Assembly: GCA_033977485.1 (NCBI GenBank)
Contig: CM066982.1
Coordinates: forward strand, 32,714,218-32,778,217
From: Hydrangea macrophylla
Lineage: Eukaryota; Streptophyta; Magnoliopsida; Cornales; Hydrangeaceae
Length of the DNA stretch: 64,000 nucleotides
Direction of reading: 5' to 3'
The position numbers were made by a program, and so were the translations under genes. The notes beneath the pieces were generated by a model, which was not told the origin of the DNA, did no database searches, and saw nothing but the letters and a program-made list of their open reading frames with translations. Below are positions 34,373 to 46,355 of this stretch, piece by piece. Positions within the stretch are counted from its first letter, which is position 1. Every line of letters starts with the position of its first letter.

Positions 34373-36158
34373 GTTAGTAAGATATACATGGACTATTAAT
34401 TATCAAATAAAATTTCTAATATATATTTTCCCCTCTTTCTTCTATTTTCATTTATGCCTAAGCTTATATTCTAACATGATATGATCACAATATGAAAATT
34501 TATCTAACATATATGATATGAATACTGCCATGATTCCCAAATTTGGTTCTCCAATGGCTTAATTATTGTTCCACATGCTATGACAATGATCGGTGGTATG
34601 TGGTACAATTGACAAAGCATTGGAAACTAAATTTGGGAAGCATGGTATTACTCGTTCAATGAACTTTTAAGTTTAACCCTTCTAGCTCTCTAGGGAAAGA
34701 CACTACTGGTTCATTGAAAGGTAAAGTCATTTTTATTGCCCAACACTAACCCTAAGTTTAGCACTTCTAGCTATCTCAGGAAAGAGACTTTGTAATAACC
34801 TGCATTTTCATTTAATTTCTTGTAATTGCATTTGACATATTTAAATTCAATTTGAATTTCCATGATTAATCTGTATTGTTAATCTCATTGTTATATACAA
34901 TTCTTACATGTTAAAACTGATTTCTTGTTTTATTTCACAATTAAAATTCTTTTGGGGACAAATTGTAATTTTTACAAAAGTTAGTAATACCTGTGTGAAT
35001 TTCAAAACCTGTATTTCAAAATGGTGGAAATATTTCCTTTTTGACTCAATCAGTATTTTTATGAAACCAGGAAATCACTTCTTACACTAAAATGAAATTC
35101 CTGTATTTTTGTGGTGACCACTGCGCCCCGAAAATACCAGTTTATGTTCAAAACTGTCCACGCTGTGTTGAACTTCCACAGATTTTGGAAGTTACTGATT
35201 GGACAATTGCTTTATTTCTAATTATGGAAACTCATCATTGGATATGCTTTGTTTGGTCGTGCTTGTAGTGTGTGTGTAATTGTTATGCCATAAGCTTGTT
35301 TTCCCAAACAACATCAAGTTGCCCCCTAGTACTCTACTTGACCTTTCAATCTATTTGGGAGACAATTGCAGTGTATAATCTGTGTATATGTGTATACGTA
35401 TGTATATATGTGCTATGGATATATCTGTGTATATGTGGCTCATTAGTTAATTGAGAAACAAAATATTTTGTTGAGTAAACTACAATGATCTTGGCCCCCA
35501 AGTTTTGTACTCTCTACATATATACATCACATTCACACTTCACAATCTGCACTTTGATAGAAACACAGAGAGTTAAGAGAGAGCTTGAGAATTAATTTCA
35601 GAATTCATTTTAGAGAGAGGGAGAAAGCTTATCCCTCCATAGCTTAAAGCTTCAAGGAATTCTTATATTGCTAAATTCTTTCTCAACAAACACACATCTC
35701 CTTATCACAGTGAGTATTTCTAACTCACTTAGAATGTAATTCACATTTGATTTACTGAAATTGTGTAGTTGGATTAAGAGTCACCATTGATAATCACACG
35801 TTTGAATTTCAAAGCTTAAAAACTTGGATTTTTCAAACTTAACCAAAATCCGTTTTTAGAGATGATTATGAAAGATCTTACATCATATATGCTATGTTTG
35901 AAGTTTTAGAGCCCAATTCATTCACATGAGAAAGTATATTAGAAAATAAGTTTTGACATGTTTTAGTTTTTCATAAAATTGGAGAGCTATAGTTTGATTC
36001 ATGGTAAATTGATTTCATATTCTTAATCCTTGTAAGAAAAGGAAGAGATTCATATATTGTATGACATATATAGTCACAGAATGGAAATGGGTCAAAATAG
36101 ACCCTGTTTTACTGAAACAGAGCAGTTTCTGCGGGGAAGAAGAAGCCTCAGTAATAAC

Positions 36159-36430
36159 TCGCGCCACGATCGCGCGCGCGAAGATCGCGCGAGCGGCCCG
36201 CGCGAGCGACCCATCGTGCGAGCGATCCGTGCGCGCGATCCTTGTTTCCCCAGGCAGATAGAAGAGTTTATATATATAATGAAATTTAGGCAGGTCGCGC
36301 GAGGGACCTTTCGCGCGAGCGATCCGCGCGCGCGACCTTGGCTTTTTCAGGCAGACAGAAAAGTTTATATTATAAAAAGGAAAATGGGCATATCGCGCAA
36401 GCGGCCCGCGCGAGCGGCCCGCGCGCGCGA
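36159..36430 (+). repeat. GC-rich word clusters in the 5' LTR of the chromovirus
   Basis: Three blocks of TCGCGCGAGCGG/CCGCGCGCGCGA words are separated by similar spacers (CAGGCAGA...GTTTATAT...), giving a loose tandem of about 100 bp. Confidence 0.85.
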
Positions 36431-36835
36431 TCTGCCAGTTTGTGGTTTTTGTTTGTTTTGTGTTAAGGGACTGTTTGGTCTAACTTTTAAGTATTGTTAA
36501 GGTTCTGTTTGGGGATTTTATTAATACAGAATGCTATTAGTTATGTTTGTAATGATTAAAACACTGTATTATGACTTATCAATCCCCGTAAGCACGTTAT
36601 TCCTTTAATTCAGCGTTTCGCTTATGTTTAAGTGCATATCATTCATATAGGGTCAGTGGTACATACATGTGGGTGTCAGTCAGTGTGGAAAAGAGTAATG
36701 GTCAGTGTGGGAAGAGTATGAGTTTGAGATTGCGATTGCGATTGTGGTTGTGGTTGCGATTGTGGTTGTGGTTGTGGTTGTGGTTGTGGATGAGATTGCG
36801 GTGAGGGTATCTTTGAAATGCGACGGTGGCAAATA

Positions 36836-37092
36836 TGGACACTCCCTGACGCCCATGGAAGCGTTAAAGTGTGTGACGCCGAACTTGGACACTCACTGGC
36901 ACCCATGGTAGTGCTAAAGTGTGGCCTACGGACACTCCCTGATACCCGAGTCTGGATACTGCGTGAGGTTGCTCCGGTATTTGCATGGCGGTTTAGGTAT
37001 TCAAAGTGTGAGGCAATGGACACTCCCTGGTACCCCGGACCAAAGTGTGAGGCAAACTGGACACTCCCTGGCGCCCCGTTGCTAAAGTGTGG
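36836..37092 (+). repeat. Degenerate tandem array of TGGACACTCCCTGG...AAAGTGTG units
   Basis: Five copies of TGGACACTC(C/A)CTG(G/A) alternate with AAAGTGTG blocks at irregular spacing of about 35-80 bp. The same array is at 45420-45677 in the other LTR. Confidence 0.75.
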
Positions 37093-37773
37093 CTATCTTA
37101 GTGTTTCAAAGATACCAGGAGTAAGGTAGTGGGTTGTTGTGGCTGTCGAGAGAAAAGAGTCGGCAAGATGAGTGTGGTGCATTGTCTCATACACGAGTAT
37201 CTGTTTTTATGAATGAACGACTTTTAATTTATTCCTTGTTGTTTTATAAAATGAATTCCTTCTATGGTTTAACGATTGATTTTACAAATTGAAAAATGGG
37301 AAAAGGTAAATGGGTATGTTTTACATTCAAAGTTATGTTTTTAATACTCACCAGCTTCTCGAAGCTGACGACGTTGATGCGTCCTGGACATTCGTGTTCA
37401 GGCTTTTCAGGTTATGATCGGGAAGGACCTTATGACTACGCTAATTGAGAATGGCTGCCCTCGGATGAGAAACTGTTTAATGTTATATGTTTTAAGTTTT
37501 AAACTGTTTGTTTTTTTTTATAAGGATGACTGTAATAGACATTAAGCTATTGTTTTATTTCAAGGCGGTCTGTGCCTTTAGATGACCCGTGCTGTAATAT
37601 TGTTTAAGTTAGAATAATATTTGTAAGCCTTGTTTGCTCTGCTCTGATTATTATGTTTTGTTGTTCGACGTTTGGGACGGAATCGATCCTTCAAACTGTC
37701 GCGACCTACGGGTCCATAAAGGAAATTAAACGCTTTCCTTATTTATGCTACGTCGGGGCTTGACAGGATTTAG

Positions 37774-37789
37774 TGGTATCAGAGCCAGG
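37774..37789 (+). other. Primer binding site of the chromovirus (tRNA-iMet)
   Basis: TGGTATCAGAGCCAGG begins 8 bp after the LTR end. Confidence 0.88.
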
Positions 37790-37956
37790 TTATTATTTAT
37801 CTCAAGATAGTTTAGCCAGGTTAGGGTTTACCAGTATAGACCCTATTCCACATTCCATTAAGAATTACACACCCGATGATACGACAGGGAGGATAGACTC
37901 AGAACCCAAACGCCTAAGATTATCTTTGTTCTGACTTAAGTAGTACCTTTTCAGGT

Positions 37957-38562
37957 ATGGATCCAGCTCAGCCCTTGTTTGTACCTGATGCTTTTGGAGG
38001 GCATTGGGTTACTGTGGGAGCGATAGTGCCGGCTTTGGCGACCCTTTATTTCACTGCTGTTAGGCAGCGTGCAGCTGCTACCGTCGAGTTAGACCTCTGG
38101 CATCAGATTCACATATTAGGACTGGTCGACCTGTCCCGTGCTCGCCTCGAGATTCTTTACTTTATAGAGATCCAGCGTTTAGTGCTCGTTGAGATGGTTT
38201 GCTTGGTTAACAGCGATGCCTTCTACTTACCTCTCGAGGTTCAGGTTGTGCAGGCCCACCTTGCACAGCTGGAGATGCCTCCACCGGTCGTCCCCGCTGT
38301 TGAGGATGACGGTGACGTTGACGTTGTGTTCGCTCCTATTTCTGAGGACGCCGAGGAGGATGGCTTAGGATGGGACGACTTTGCAGTCGACCTTGAGGAG
38401 GCACTTGCACTTGAGCCAGCCTTGCCTGAGGCAGATGTCCCTGGACCTGCTTCATTGATGACCTCTCATAGCTGTAACTTTGGGGCAGGCCCCTCTCATG
38501 TTCAGCGTTTTCATCAGACCGACTCGCTTGATCTGTTGATGGCTACCTACGGCGATGACTGA
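37957..38562 (+). CDS. Extra ORF between primer site and gag of the chromovirus, unknown function
   Basis: This intact 201-codon frame starts MDPAQPLFVPDAFGG about 170 bp after the primer site and ends TYGDD. It is in a different frame from gag-pol and 266 bp before it. The middle is hydrophobic and helix-prone (LDLWHQIHILGLVDLSRARL, LEVQVVQAHLAQLE). The last third is strongly acidic (VEDDGDVDVV, SEDAEEDGLGWDD). No known domain is recognised and there is no zinc knuckle. It is intact while pol next to it has six stops. It could be an accessory protein or a chance frame; its GC and codon use resemble the gag-pol region. Confidence 0.55.
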   Translation: MDPAQPLFVPDAFGGHWVTVGAIVPALATLYFTAVRQRAAATVELDLWHQIHILGLVDLSRARLEILYFIEIQRLVLVEMVCLVNSDAFYLPLEVQVVQAHLAQLEMPPPVVPAVEDDGDVDVVFAPISEDAEEDGLGWDDFAVDLEEALALEPALPEADVPGPASLMTSHSCNFGAGPSHVQRFHQTDSLDLLMATYGDD

Positions 38563-38828
38563 CCGTTTAGATATCGCCTTGTACATATTGACTGTTTTGA
38601 CTATTAGCTCTATCTCTTTTTGCAACTGTAATTACATGCATTAGAGTGTAGGGTAATGATCCCATTTTTGTAACATTAACACTTGCATGCGTCCTAACCC
38701 ATACAGATAGGGTAGGCATTGATCTGACCATACATGCTTTTTGTATCAACTTGACAAGAAGTTATATATATATATAATATACTCTTTTGGATATTGTCGT
38801 CATTTGAATTGCTTCATAGTACTGTTGC

Positions 38829-41800
38829 ATGCATGTTTCTCATTCTACTACCACTATCATGCATAGAATGGCCGAGGGACTCAGAAGGAACAGGAATTTA
38901 ATCGAGGGAGCACCTGAGGCTACTGATCCTACAGGAATATTTGAAGCTTTTATTAGACGTCTCGAAAGGGTTAGTAATCAGAATGAAAACCGGCGAGACC
39001 GCCAAACTGGAGACAAATTGCTGGAGAGATTCCGTGCACTAAGGCCCGAGCAGTTTGCGGGTACAGCAGAACCCTGGAAGGCCGAGCAATGGTTAAGGCA
39101 GATGGACCGTATGTTCGGGGTTGTCCAGTGGAATGAGATAGACAAGAGGAGATTGGCTACGTTTCAATTGACCGATGCTGCCGCAGATTGGTGGGATTCG
39201 GTCATAGCTACTATCGGGAATGGAGCTGCATTGGGAATAACGTGGACTGCGTTCAAAGGGAGATTTTTGGAGAAGTACTTCCCGGCTACAGAGAGGCACA
39301 GAAGAGAGAAGGAATTCATAGACCTGACGCAAGGAACCAAGTCGGTGCAAGAGTACACCACACAGTTCGAAAGACTGTCTCGGTTTGCTCCACACCTGGT
39401 TGATACTGAGGAGAAGAAGATCCGTAAGTATAACCAAGGGCTGACACCGCAGATTCGTCGCCTGACTCTCGGCCACTTAGATAAGTCTTTTGAAGGACTT
39501 GTTGGTTTGGCTACCGATCTGGAAGAGGATGCTCGAGTGAACCGTAAACAATTTGAATTCCGACCGCCTCAAAGGGGTAATTTTGGGAATAGACCACCGA
39601 TGAATCGTACCCAGGGGCAGAAGAGGAATTTCGACAGAAGCAAGAAGACCCAGGCTATTACCTATCAACCCCGAGCAGGAGAAGGAAGTAGTAGTGGAAA
39701 GTGTTTCAACTGTGGCAACCCTGTTCATCTGGCTCGTGATTGCAAGTCACCGAGGCGTGCTGCTCAGCAAGGGATAGTCTGCTTCAACTGTGGTGAACCA
39801 GGTCACATCAGCAGGTTCTGCACTGCTCCTAAGCAGGTGACTTATGGTCAACAGGGACAGACTCGGTTGAATGCTGTTATCCCAGATGCCGCTGGATATG
39901 ATGGAACGGTGTACGGAGAAGGAGATTATGGGGAAGCTCAACCTGATCAGCAAGCAGTAGAAGGTACATTAACTCTGTTTAACTCTCATGTTAAAGTGTT
40001 ATTTGATACGGGTGCTGCTCTTTCGTTCATATCTGTTAATATAATTCGGAGATTGGGTATCTTACCTCATCGCTTAGAGAAAGCTTTGAAGGCTACTTCG
40101 CCATTAGGAGCTGCAGTCAGATTAGGACATGTGTGCAAGGATTGTCCTTTACGGCTAGGAGACCGTGAAATCCCTGCAAGGCTGGTTGTCCTATCGATGA
40201 AGGAGTTCGACATAATCCTAGGGATGGATTGGCTCACTCAGAATCAAGCAAAGTTGGATTGTGCGAGGAAGAGAATCACTTTCCCCGACTATGAGAATCA
40301 ACCCTTTGATTTTCAATGTAACCCTTCGGGAGATATGTTCCTCACGAGATGTTTATCCAACATCGAAGTCGTCAGTACAGAAGCGACAGTGTCGTCTATA
40401 CCTGTAGTCAAGGACTCCGAAGAAGTATTTGAAGACATTTCTGGTTTGCCGCCCGAGAGAAGTATAGAGTTCTGTATTGAGCTTATACCGGGTACCGTAC
40501 CGATCACCAAGGTTCCCTACAGAATGGCCCCCACAGAACTATTGGAATTGAAGGAGCAAGTTCAAGAGCTCGAGAACCTAGGTTTTGTACGTCCAAGTAC
40601 ATCGCCTTGGGGAGCACCAGTGTTATTTGTGAAGAAGAAGGACGGAACGCTCAGGTTGTGTATCGACTACAGAGAACTGAACCGAGTAACTATCAAGAAC
40701 AAGTATCCCTTACCTCGGATTGACGATTTGTTTGATCAACTACAAGGAGCTACGACATTTTCCAAGATAGACCTAAGGTCGGGATATCATCAGTTGAGGG
40801 TACGGAAAGAAGACATACCTAAGACTGCTTTCAGAACCCGATATGGTCAGTATGAATTTCTGGTGATGCCGTTTGGAATGACGAACGCCCCGGCAGTATT
40901 TATGGATCTGATGAACAGAGTGTTCAAGCCTTATCTAGATCAGTTTGTCATCGTCTTTATTGATGATATTTTGATCTATTCTAAGTCAGGAGAAGAGCAC
41001 GAGCAACATCTATGGATTGCGATATAGACGCTTAAGGACCACCACTTATATGCCAAGTTCAGTAAGTGTGAGTTCTGGTTGCAAGAAGTGAAATTTTTGG
41101 GGCACAAGGTGTCATCTCAAGGAATTTCAGTGGATTCATCCAAGACCGATGCTGTGTCAAACTGGGTTAGGCCGAGCAACCCTACAGAAGTTCGGAGTTT
41201 TCTTGGACTCGCAGGCTATTACCGGAGATTCGTTGAGGGATTCTCTAAAATAGCTGCACCATTGACTGGGTTGACGAAGAAGAATTTGAAGTTCGAATGG
41301 ACCGAGAAGCATGAGCGAGCCTTTCTAGAGTTGAAAAAGAGACTCACTACCGTGCCAGTACTAGCAATACCCAAGCCTGATGAGAAGTTCACTATCTTTA
41401 GTGACGCGTCATATCAAGGGTTAGGGTGTGTACTTATGCAAGATGGCAGAGTTATAGCCTATGGATCCAGACAGCTGAAGCCGAATGAGTTGAACTATCC
41501 TATTCATGATTAAGAGTTGGCGGCAGTAGTTTTCGCACTCAAGATTTGGAGACACTATCTCTACGGCGAGAAGTTTGATTTATTCTCCGATCACAAGAGC
41601 CTGAAATACTTGTTCACACAGAAAGAGTTGAACATGAGGCAGCGCAGATGGATGGAGATGATCAAAGATTACGATTTCACATTAGAATACCACCCCGGTA
41701 AAGCCAATGTGGTTGCTGATGCCCTGAGTCGACAGACTCGTGAGACGATCGCCTCCTTAATGGTTAGAGAGTGGCGAGCTTTGGAGACATTGGCGGAGTT

Positions 41801-43298
41801 CGATGAACAGAGTGCTGGAGAAGGAGAGGGACAACTTTTCGGATGTCTTATCCTATAGCCTGTTCTTATCGACCGCATTATTGGAGCTTAGAAAGAAGAT
41901 GAGAAGTTTCAGACATGGTTCATGAAGACGTCAGAGAAGGATCCGACGGAATGGAAGGTGTGAGTCGATGGAGGATATCGGTGCAGAAATAGATTATGTG
42001 TGCCAGGTGATGGAGAGTTAAGGAAGGACATCCTGGAAGAAGCACATAAGTCAAGATATACAGTTCACACGGGAGGAACGAAGATGTACAAAGATTTGAA
42101 GAGAAATTTCTGGTGGGAAGGTATGAAGAAAGACGTGGCCGAATTTGTATCCAAGTGTTTGACTTGTCAACAAGTCAAAACTGAACATCAAAGACCGTCA
42201 GGACTGTTGTAACCACTACCTGTTCCTGGTTGGAAGTGGGAGCACATTACGATGGATTTTATAGTAGGATTGCCCCGGTCGCAACAGAATCATGACGCCA
42301 TTTGGGTAATTGTGGATCGATTGACGAAATCAGCTCATTTCATCGCTTATAGTATGACATACCCGGTGGAAAAGATGAGCCGGATGTACATACAACAAGT
42401 TGTGCAGCTTCACGGTGCACCTGTGTCGATTGTGTCAGACCGTGACGCACGTTTTACTTCTGGATTTTGGGAAAGTTTGCAAGAAGCTATGGGAACTTCG
42501 CTCAAGATGAGTACTGCTTTTCACCCTCAGATCGATGGACAAACTGAGCGTGTTAATCAGATCATGGAGGATATGCTCAGGGCTTGTGTGATCGATTTTG
42601 AAGAATCTTGGGAGACGCACTTGCCGTTGGTTGAGTTTGCTTATAACAACAGTTATCACACGAGTATAGGGATGGCTCCGTTCGAAGCATTATACGGGCG
42701 GCCATGCCGTTCTCCATTGTGTTGGGTAGAAGTTGGGGACACAGAGTTGTTGGGACCAGAGTTGGTTAGAGAAACCAACGAGAAGATTTTCTTGGTCAAG
42801 GAAAGGATGAGAACCGCTCAGAGCCGGTATAAGAGTTATGCCGATCGACGCCGGAAAGATTTGGAGTTTAGTGTTGGAGATCACGTACTCCTTAAGGTTT
42901 CACCGACCCGAGGAGTGGTACGTTTTGGTCTCAAGAGAGGAAAATTAGCTCCACGTTTCATCAGACCGTTTGAGATTTTGGAACGTGTCGGGAAAGTGGC
43001 TTATCGACTGGCGCTACCACCGAAGATGTCTGGGGTTCACAACGTGTTTCATGTGAGTCTGTTGAGGAAGTACATACGCGACCCCTCACACGTGGTTAGT
43101 TATGACGACATTGAGGCAAGTCATAACGTTTCTTACAAGGAGAGACCTGTGAAGATTTTAGATCAGAGTATCAAGAAGCTGAGGAATAAGGATATCCCAT
43201 TAGTGAAGGTTCAGTGGAATCACCATGACGAGAACGAAGCCTCATGGGAAGTTGAAGCTGGTATGTGGAAAAAGTACCCGGAGTTATTTCAGGACTAG
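38829..43298 (+). pseudogene. Chromovirus gag-pol polyprotein with six in-frame stops and no frameshift
   Basis: The translation is continuous in one frame over about 1490 codons. The likely start is MAEGLRRN at 38868, or the ATG at 38829. Gag ([31 protein letters not shown]) is followed by two zinc knuckles, [14 protein letters not shown] and [14 protein letters not shown]. The protease has [15 protein letters not shown] has [26 protein letters not shown] and [10 protein letters not shown]. RNase H has [13 protein letters not shown] and [15 protein letters not shown]. Integrase has CLTCQQVKTEHQRPSGLL, VSDRDARFTSGFW and HPQIDGQTERVN. The C-terminus (PLVKVQWNHHDENEASWEVE) is a chromodomain, which can direct insertion to heterochromatin. 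Stops lie at 41025, 41511, 41856, 41889, 41961 and 42210 (first base). Confidence 0.93.
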
Positions 43299-43330
43299 TT
43301 AGTCTTGATTTCGGGGACGAAATCCTGTTT

Positions 43331-43343
43331 AAGGGAGGAAGGG
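43331..43343 (+). other. Polypurine tract of the chromovirus
   Basis: AAGGGAGGAAGGG directly precedes the 3' LTR. Confidence 0.85.
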
Positions 43344-44710
43344 TGTAATAACCTGCATTTTCATTTAATTTCTTGTAATTGCATTTGACATATTTAAATT
43401 CAATTTGAATTTCCTTGATTAATCTGTATTGTTAATCTCATTGTTATATACAATTCTTACATGTTAAAACTGATTTCTTGTTTTATTTCACAATTAAAAT
43501 TATTTTGGGGACAAATTGTAATTTTTACAAAAGTTAGTAATACCTGTGTGAATTTCAAAACCTGTATTTCAAAATGGTGGAAATATTTCCTTTTTGACTC
43601 AATCAGTATTTTTATGAAACCAGGAAATCACTTCTTACACTAAAATGAAATTCCTGTATTTTTGTGGTGACCACAGCGCCCCGAAAATACCAGTTTATGT
43701 TCAAAACTGTCCACGTTGTGTTGAACTTCCACAGATTTTGGAAGTTACTGATTGGACAATTGCTTTATTTCTAATTATGGAAACTCATCATTGGATATGC
43801 TTTGTTTGGTCGTGCTTGTGGTGTGTGTGTAATTGTTATGCCATAAGCTTGTTTTCCCAAACAACATCAAGTTGCCCCCTAGTACTCTACTTGACCTTTC
43901 AATCTATTTGGGAGACAATTGCAGTGTATAATCTGTGTATATGTGTATACGTATGTATATATGTGCTATGGATATATCTGTGTATATGTGGCTCATTAGT
44001 TAATTGAGAAACAAAATATTTTGTTGAGTAAACTACAATGATCTTGGCCCCCAAGTTTTGTACTCTCTACATATATACATCACATTCACACTTCACAATC
44101 TGCACTTTGATAGAAACACAGAGAGTTAAGAGAGAGCTTGAGAATTAATTTCAGAATTCATTTTAGAGAGAGGGAGAAAGCTTATCCCTCCATAGCTTAA
44201 AGCTTCAAGGAATTCTTATATTGCTAAATTCTTTCTCAACAAACACACATCTCCTTATCACAGTGAGTATTTCTAACTCACTTAGAATGTAATTCACATT
44301 TGATTTACTGAAATTGTGTAGTTGGATTAAGAGTCACCATTGATAATCACATGTTTGAATTTCAAAGCTTAGAAACTTGGATTTTTCAAACTTAACCAAA
44401 ATCCGTTTTTAGAGATGATTATGAAAGATCTTACATCATATATGCTATGTTTGAAGTTTTAGAGCCCAATTCATTCACATGAGAAAGTATATTAGAAAAT
44501 AAGTTTTGACATGTTTTAGTTTTTCATAAAATTGGAGAGCTATAGTTTGATTCATGGTAAATTGATTTCATATTCTTAATCCTTGTAAGAAAAGGAAGAG
44601 ATTCATATGTTGTATGACATATATAGTCGCAGAATGGAAATGGGTCAAAATAGACCCTGTTTTACTGAAACAGAGCAATTTCTGCGGGGAAGAAAAAGCC
44701 TCAGTAAAAA

Positions 44711-45014
44711 CTCGCGCCACGATCGCGCGCGCGAAGATCGCGCGAGCGGCCCGCGCGATCGACCCCTCGTGCGAGCGATCCGCGCGCGCGATCCTTGTTT
44801 CCCCAGGCAGACATAAGAGTTTATATATATAATGAAATTTAGGCAGGTCGCGCGAGCGAGGGTCGCGCGAGGGACCTTTCGCGCGAGCGATCCGCGCGCG
44901 CGACCTTGGCTTTTTCAGGCAGACAGAAAAGTTTATATTATAAAAAGGAAAATGGGCATATCGCGCGAGCGGCCCGCGCGAGCGACCCCTCGCGCGAGCG
45001 GCCCGCGCGCGCGA
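44711..45014 (+). repeat. GC-rich word clusters in the 3' LTR of the chromovirus
   Basis: Same as 36159-36430, with an extra CGAGGGTCGCGCGAG in the second block and an extra ACCCCTCGCGCGAGCG in the third. Confidence 0.85.
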
Positions 45015-45419
45015 TCTGCCAGTTTGTGGTTTTTGTTTGTTTTGTGTTAAGGGACTGTTTGGTCCAACTTTTAAGTACTGTTAAGGTTCTGTTTGGAGAT
45101 TTTATTAATACAGAATGCTATTAGTTATGTTTGTAATGATTAAAACACTGTATTATTACTTATCAATCCCCGTAAGCGCGTTGTTCCTTTAATTCAGTGT
45201 TTCGCTTATGTTTAAGTGCATATCATTCATATGGGGTCAGTGGTACATACATGTGGGTGTCAGTTAGTGTGGAAAAGAGTAATGGTCAGTGTGGGAAGAG
45301 TATGAGTTTGAGATTGCGATTGCGATTGTGGTTGTGGTTGCGATTGTGGTTGTGGTTGTGGTTGTGGTTGTGGATGAGATTGCGGTGAGGGTATCTTTGA
45401 AATGCGACGGTGGCAAATA

Positions 45420-45677
45420 TGGACACTCCCTGACGCCCATGGAATGCGTTAAAGTGTGTGACGCCGAACTTGGACACTCACTGGCACCCATGGTAGTGCT
45501 AAAGTGTGGCCTACGGACACTCCCTGATACCCGATTCTGGATACTGCGTGAGGTTGCTCCGGTATTTGCATGGCGGTTTAGGTATTCAAAGTGTGAGGCA
45601 ATGGACACTCCCTGGTACCCCGGACCAAAGTGTGAGGCAAACTGGACACTCCCTGGCGCCCCGTTGCTAAAGTGTGG
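45420..45677 (+). repeat. TGGACACTCCCTGG / AAAGTGTG array in the 3' LTR
   Basis: Counterpart of 36836-37092, one base longer. Confidence 0.75.
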
Positions 45678-46355
45678 CTATCTTAGTGTTTCAAAGATAC
45701 CAGGAGTAAGATAGTGGGTTGTTGTGGCTTTCGAGAGAAAAGAGTCGGCAAGATGAGTGTGGTGCATTGTCTCATACACGAGTATCTGTTTTTATGAATG
45801 AACGACTTTTAATTTGTTCCTTGTTGTTTTATAAAATGAATTCCTTCTGTGGTTTAACGATTGATTTTACAAATTGAAAAATGGGAAAAGGTAAATGGGT
45901 ATGTTTTACATTCAAAGTTATGTTTTTAATACTCACCAGCTTCTCGAAGCTGACGACGTTGATGCGTCCTGGACATTCGTGTTCAGGCTTTTCAGGTTAT
46001 GATCGGGAAGGACCTTATGACTACGCTAATTGAGAATGGCTGCCCTCGGATGAGAAACTGTTTAATGTTATATGTTTTAAGTTTTAAACTGTTTGTTTTT
46101 TTTTATAAGGATGACTGTAATAGACATTAAGCTATTGTTTTATTTCAAGGCGGTCTGTGCCTTTAGATGACCCGTGCTGTAATATTGTTTAAGTTAGAAT
46201 AATATTTGTAAGCCTTGTTTGCTCTGCTCTGATTATTATGTTTTGTTGTTCGACGTTTGGGACGGAATCGATCCTTCAAACTGTCGCGACCTACGGGTCC
46301 ATAAAGGAAATTAAACGCTTTCCTTATTTATGTTACGTCGGGGCGTGACAGACTT

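Larger units (their letters stand above)
34791..37765 (+). repeat. 5' LTR of the chromovirus
   Basis: It starts TGTAATAACC and ends GGCTTGACA. It contains a TATA-like ACATATATACATCAC near 35515, a GC-word cluster (36159-36430), a GTTGTG microsatellite (36729-36790) and a second repeat array (36836-37092). ORFs crossing the GC cluster are Arg/Ala-rich and not credible. Confidence 0.93.
34791..46350 (+). mobile_element. Chromovirus LTR retrotransposon, Tekay/Del-like (TSD GACTT)
   Basis: LTRs of 2975 bp (34791-37765) and 3007 bp (43344-46350) flank a 5.6-kb internal region. GACTT is duplicated at 34786-34790 and 46351-46355. The primer site TGGTATCAGAGCCAGG (37774-37789) fits initiator tRNA-Met. 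The polypurine tract AAGGGAGGAAGGG ends at 43343. The domain order is gag, protease, RT, RNase H, integrase, chromodomain. The LTRs are nearly identical, so this is a late insertion, but pol has six stop codons. An extra ORF lies before gag. The lineage assignment is by recall of motifs. Confidence 0.93.
43344..46350 (+). repeat. 3' LTR of the chromovirus
   Basis: It is a near-identical copy of 34791-37765 and 32 bp longer. The extra bases are 15 bp and 16 bp inside the GC-word clusters plus one base near 45445. Confidence 0.93.

Noticed and set aside
36057..36500. ORF of 147 codons in the chromovirus LTR (and relatives at 44607-45124)
   Set aside because: It runs through the GC-word cluster and is Arg/Ala-rich in every frame. 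The two LTR copies differ in frame because of the 15- and 16-bp length changes, so coding is unlikely.
45197..45388. ORF with alternating Leu/Trp/Arg
   Set aside because: Product of the GTTGTG microsatellite in the LTR.
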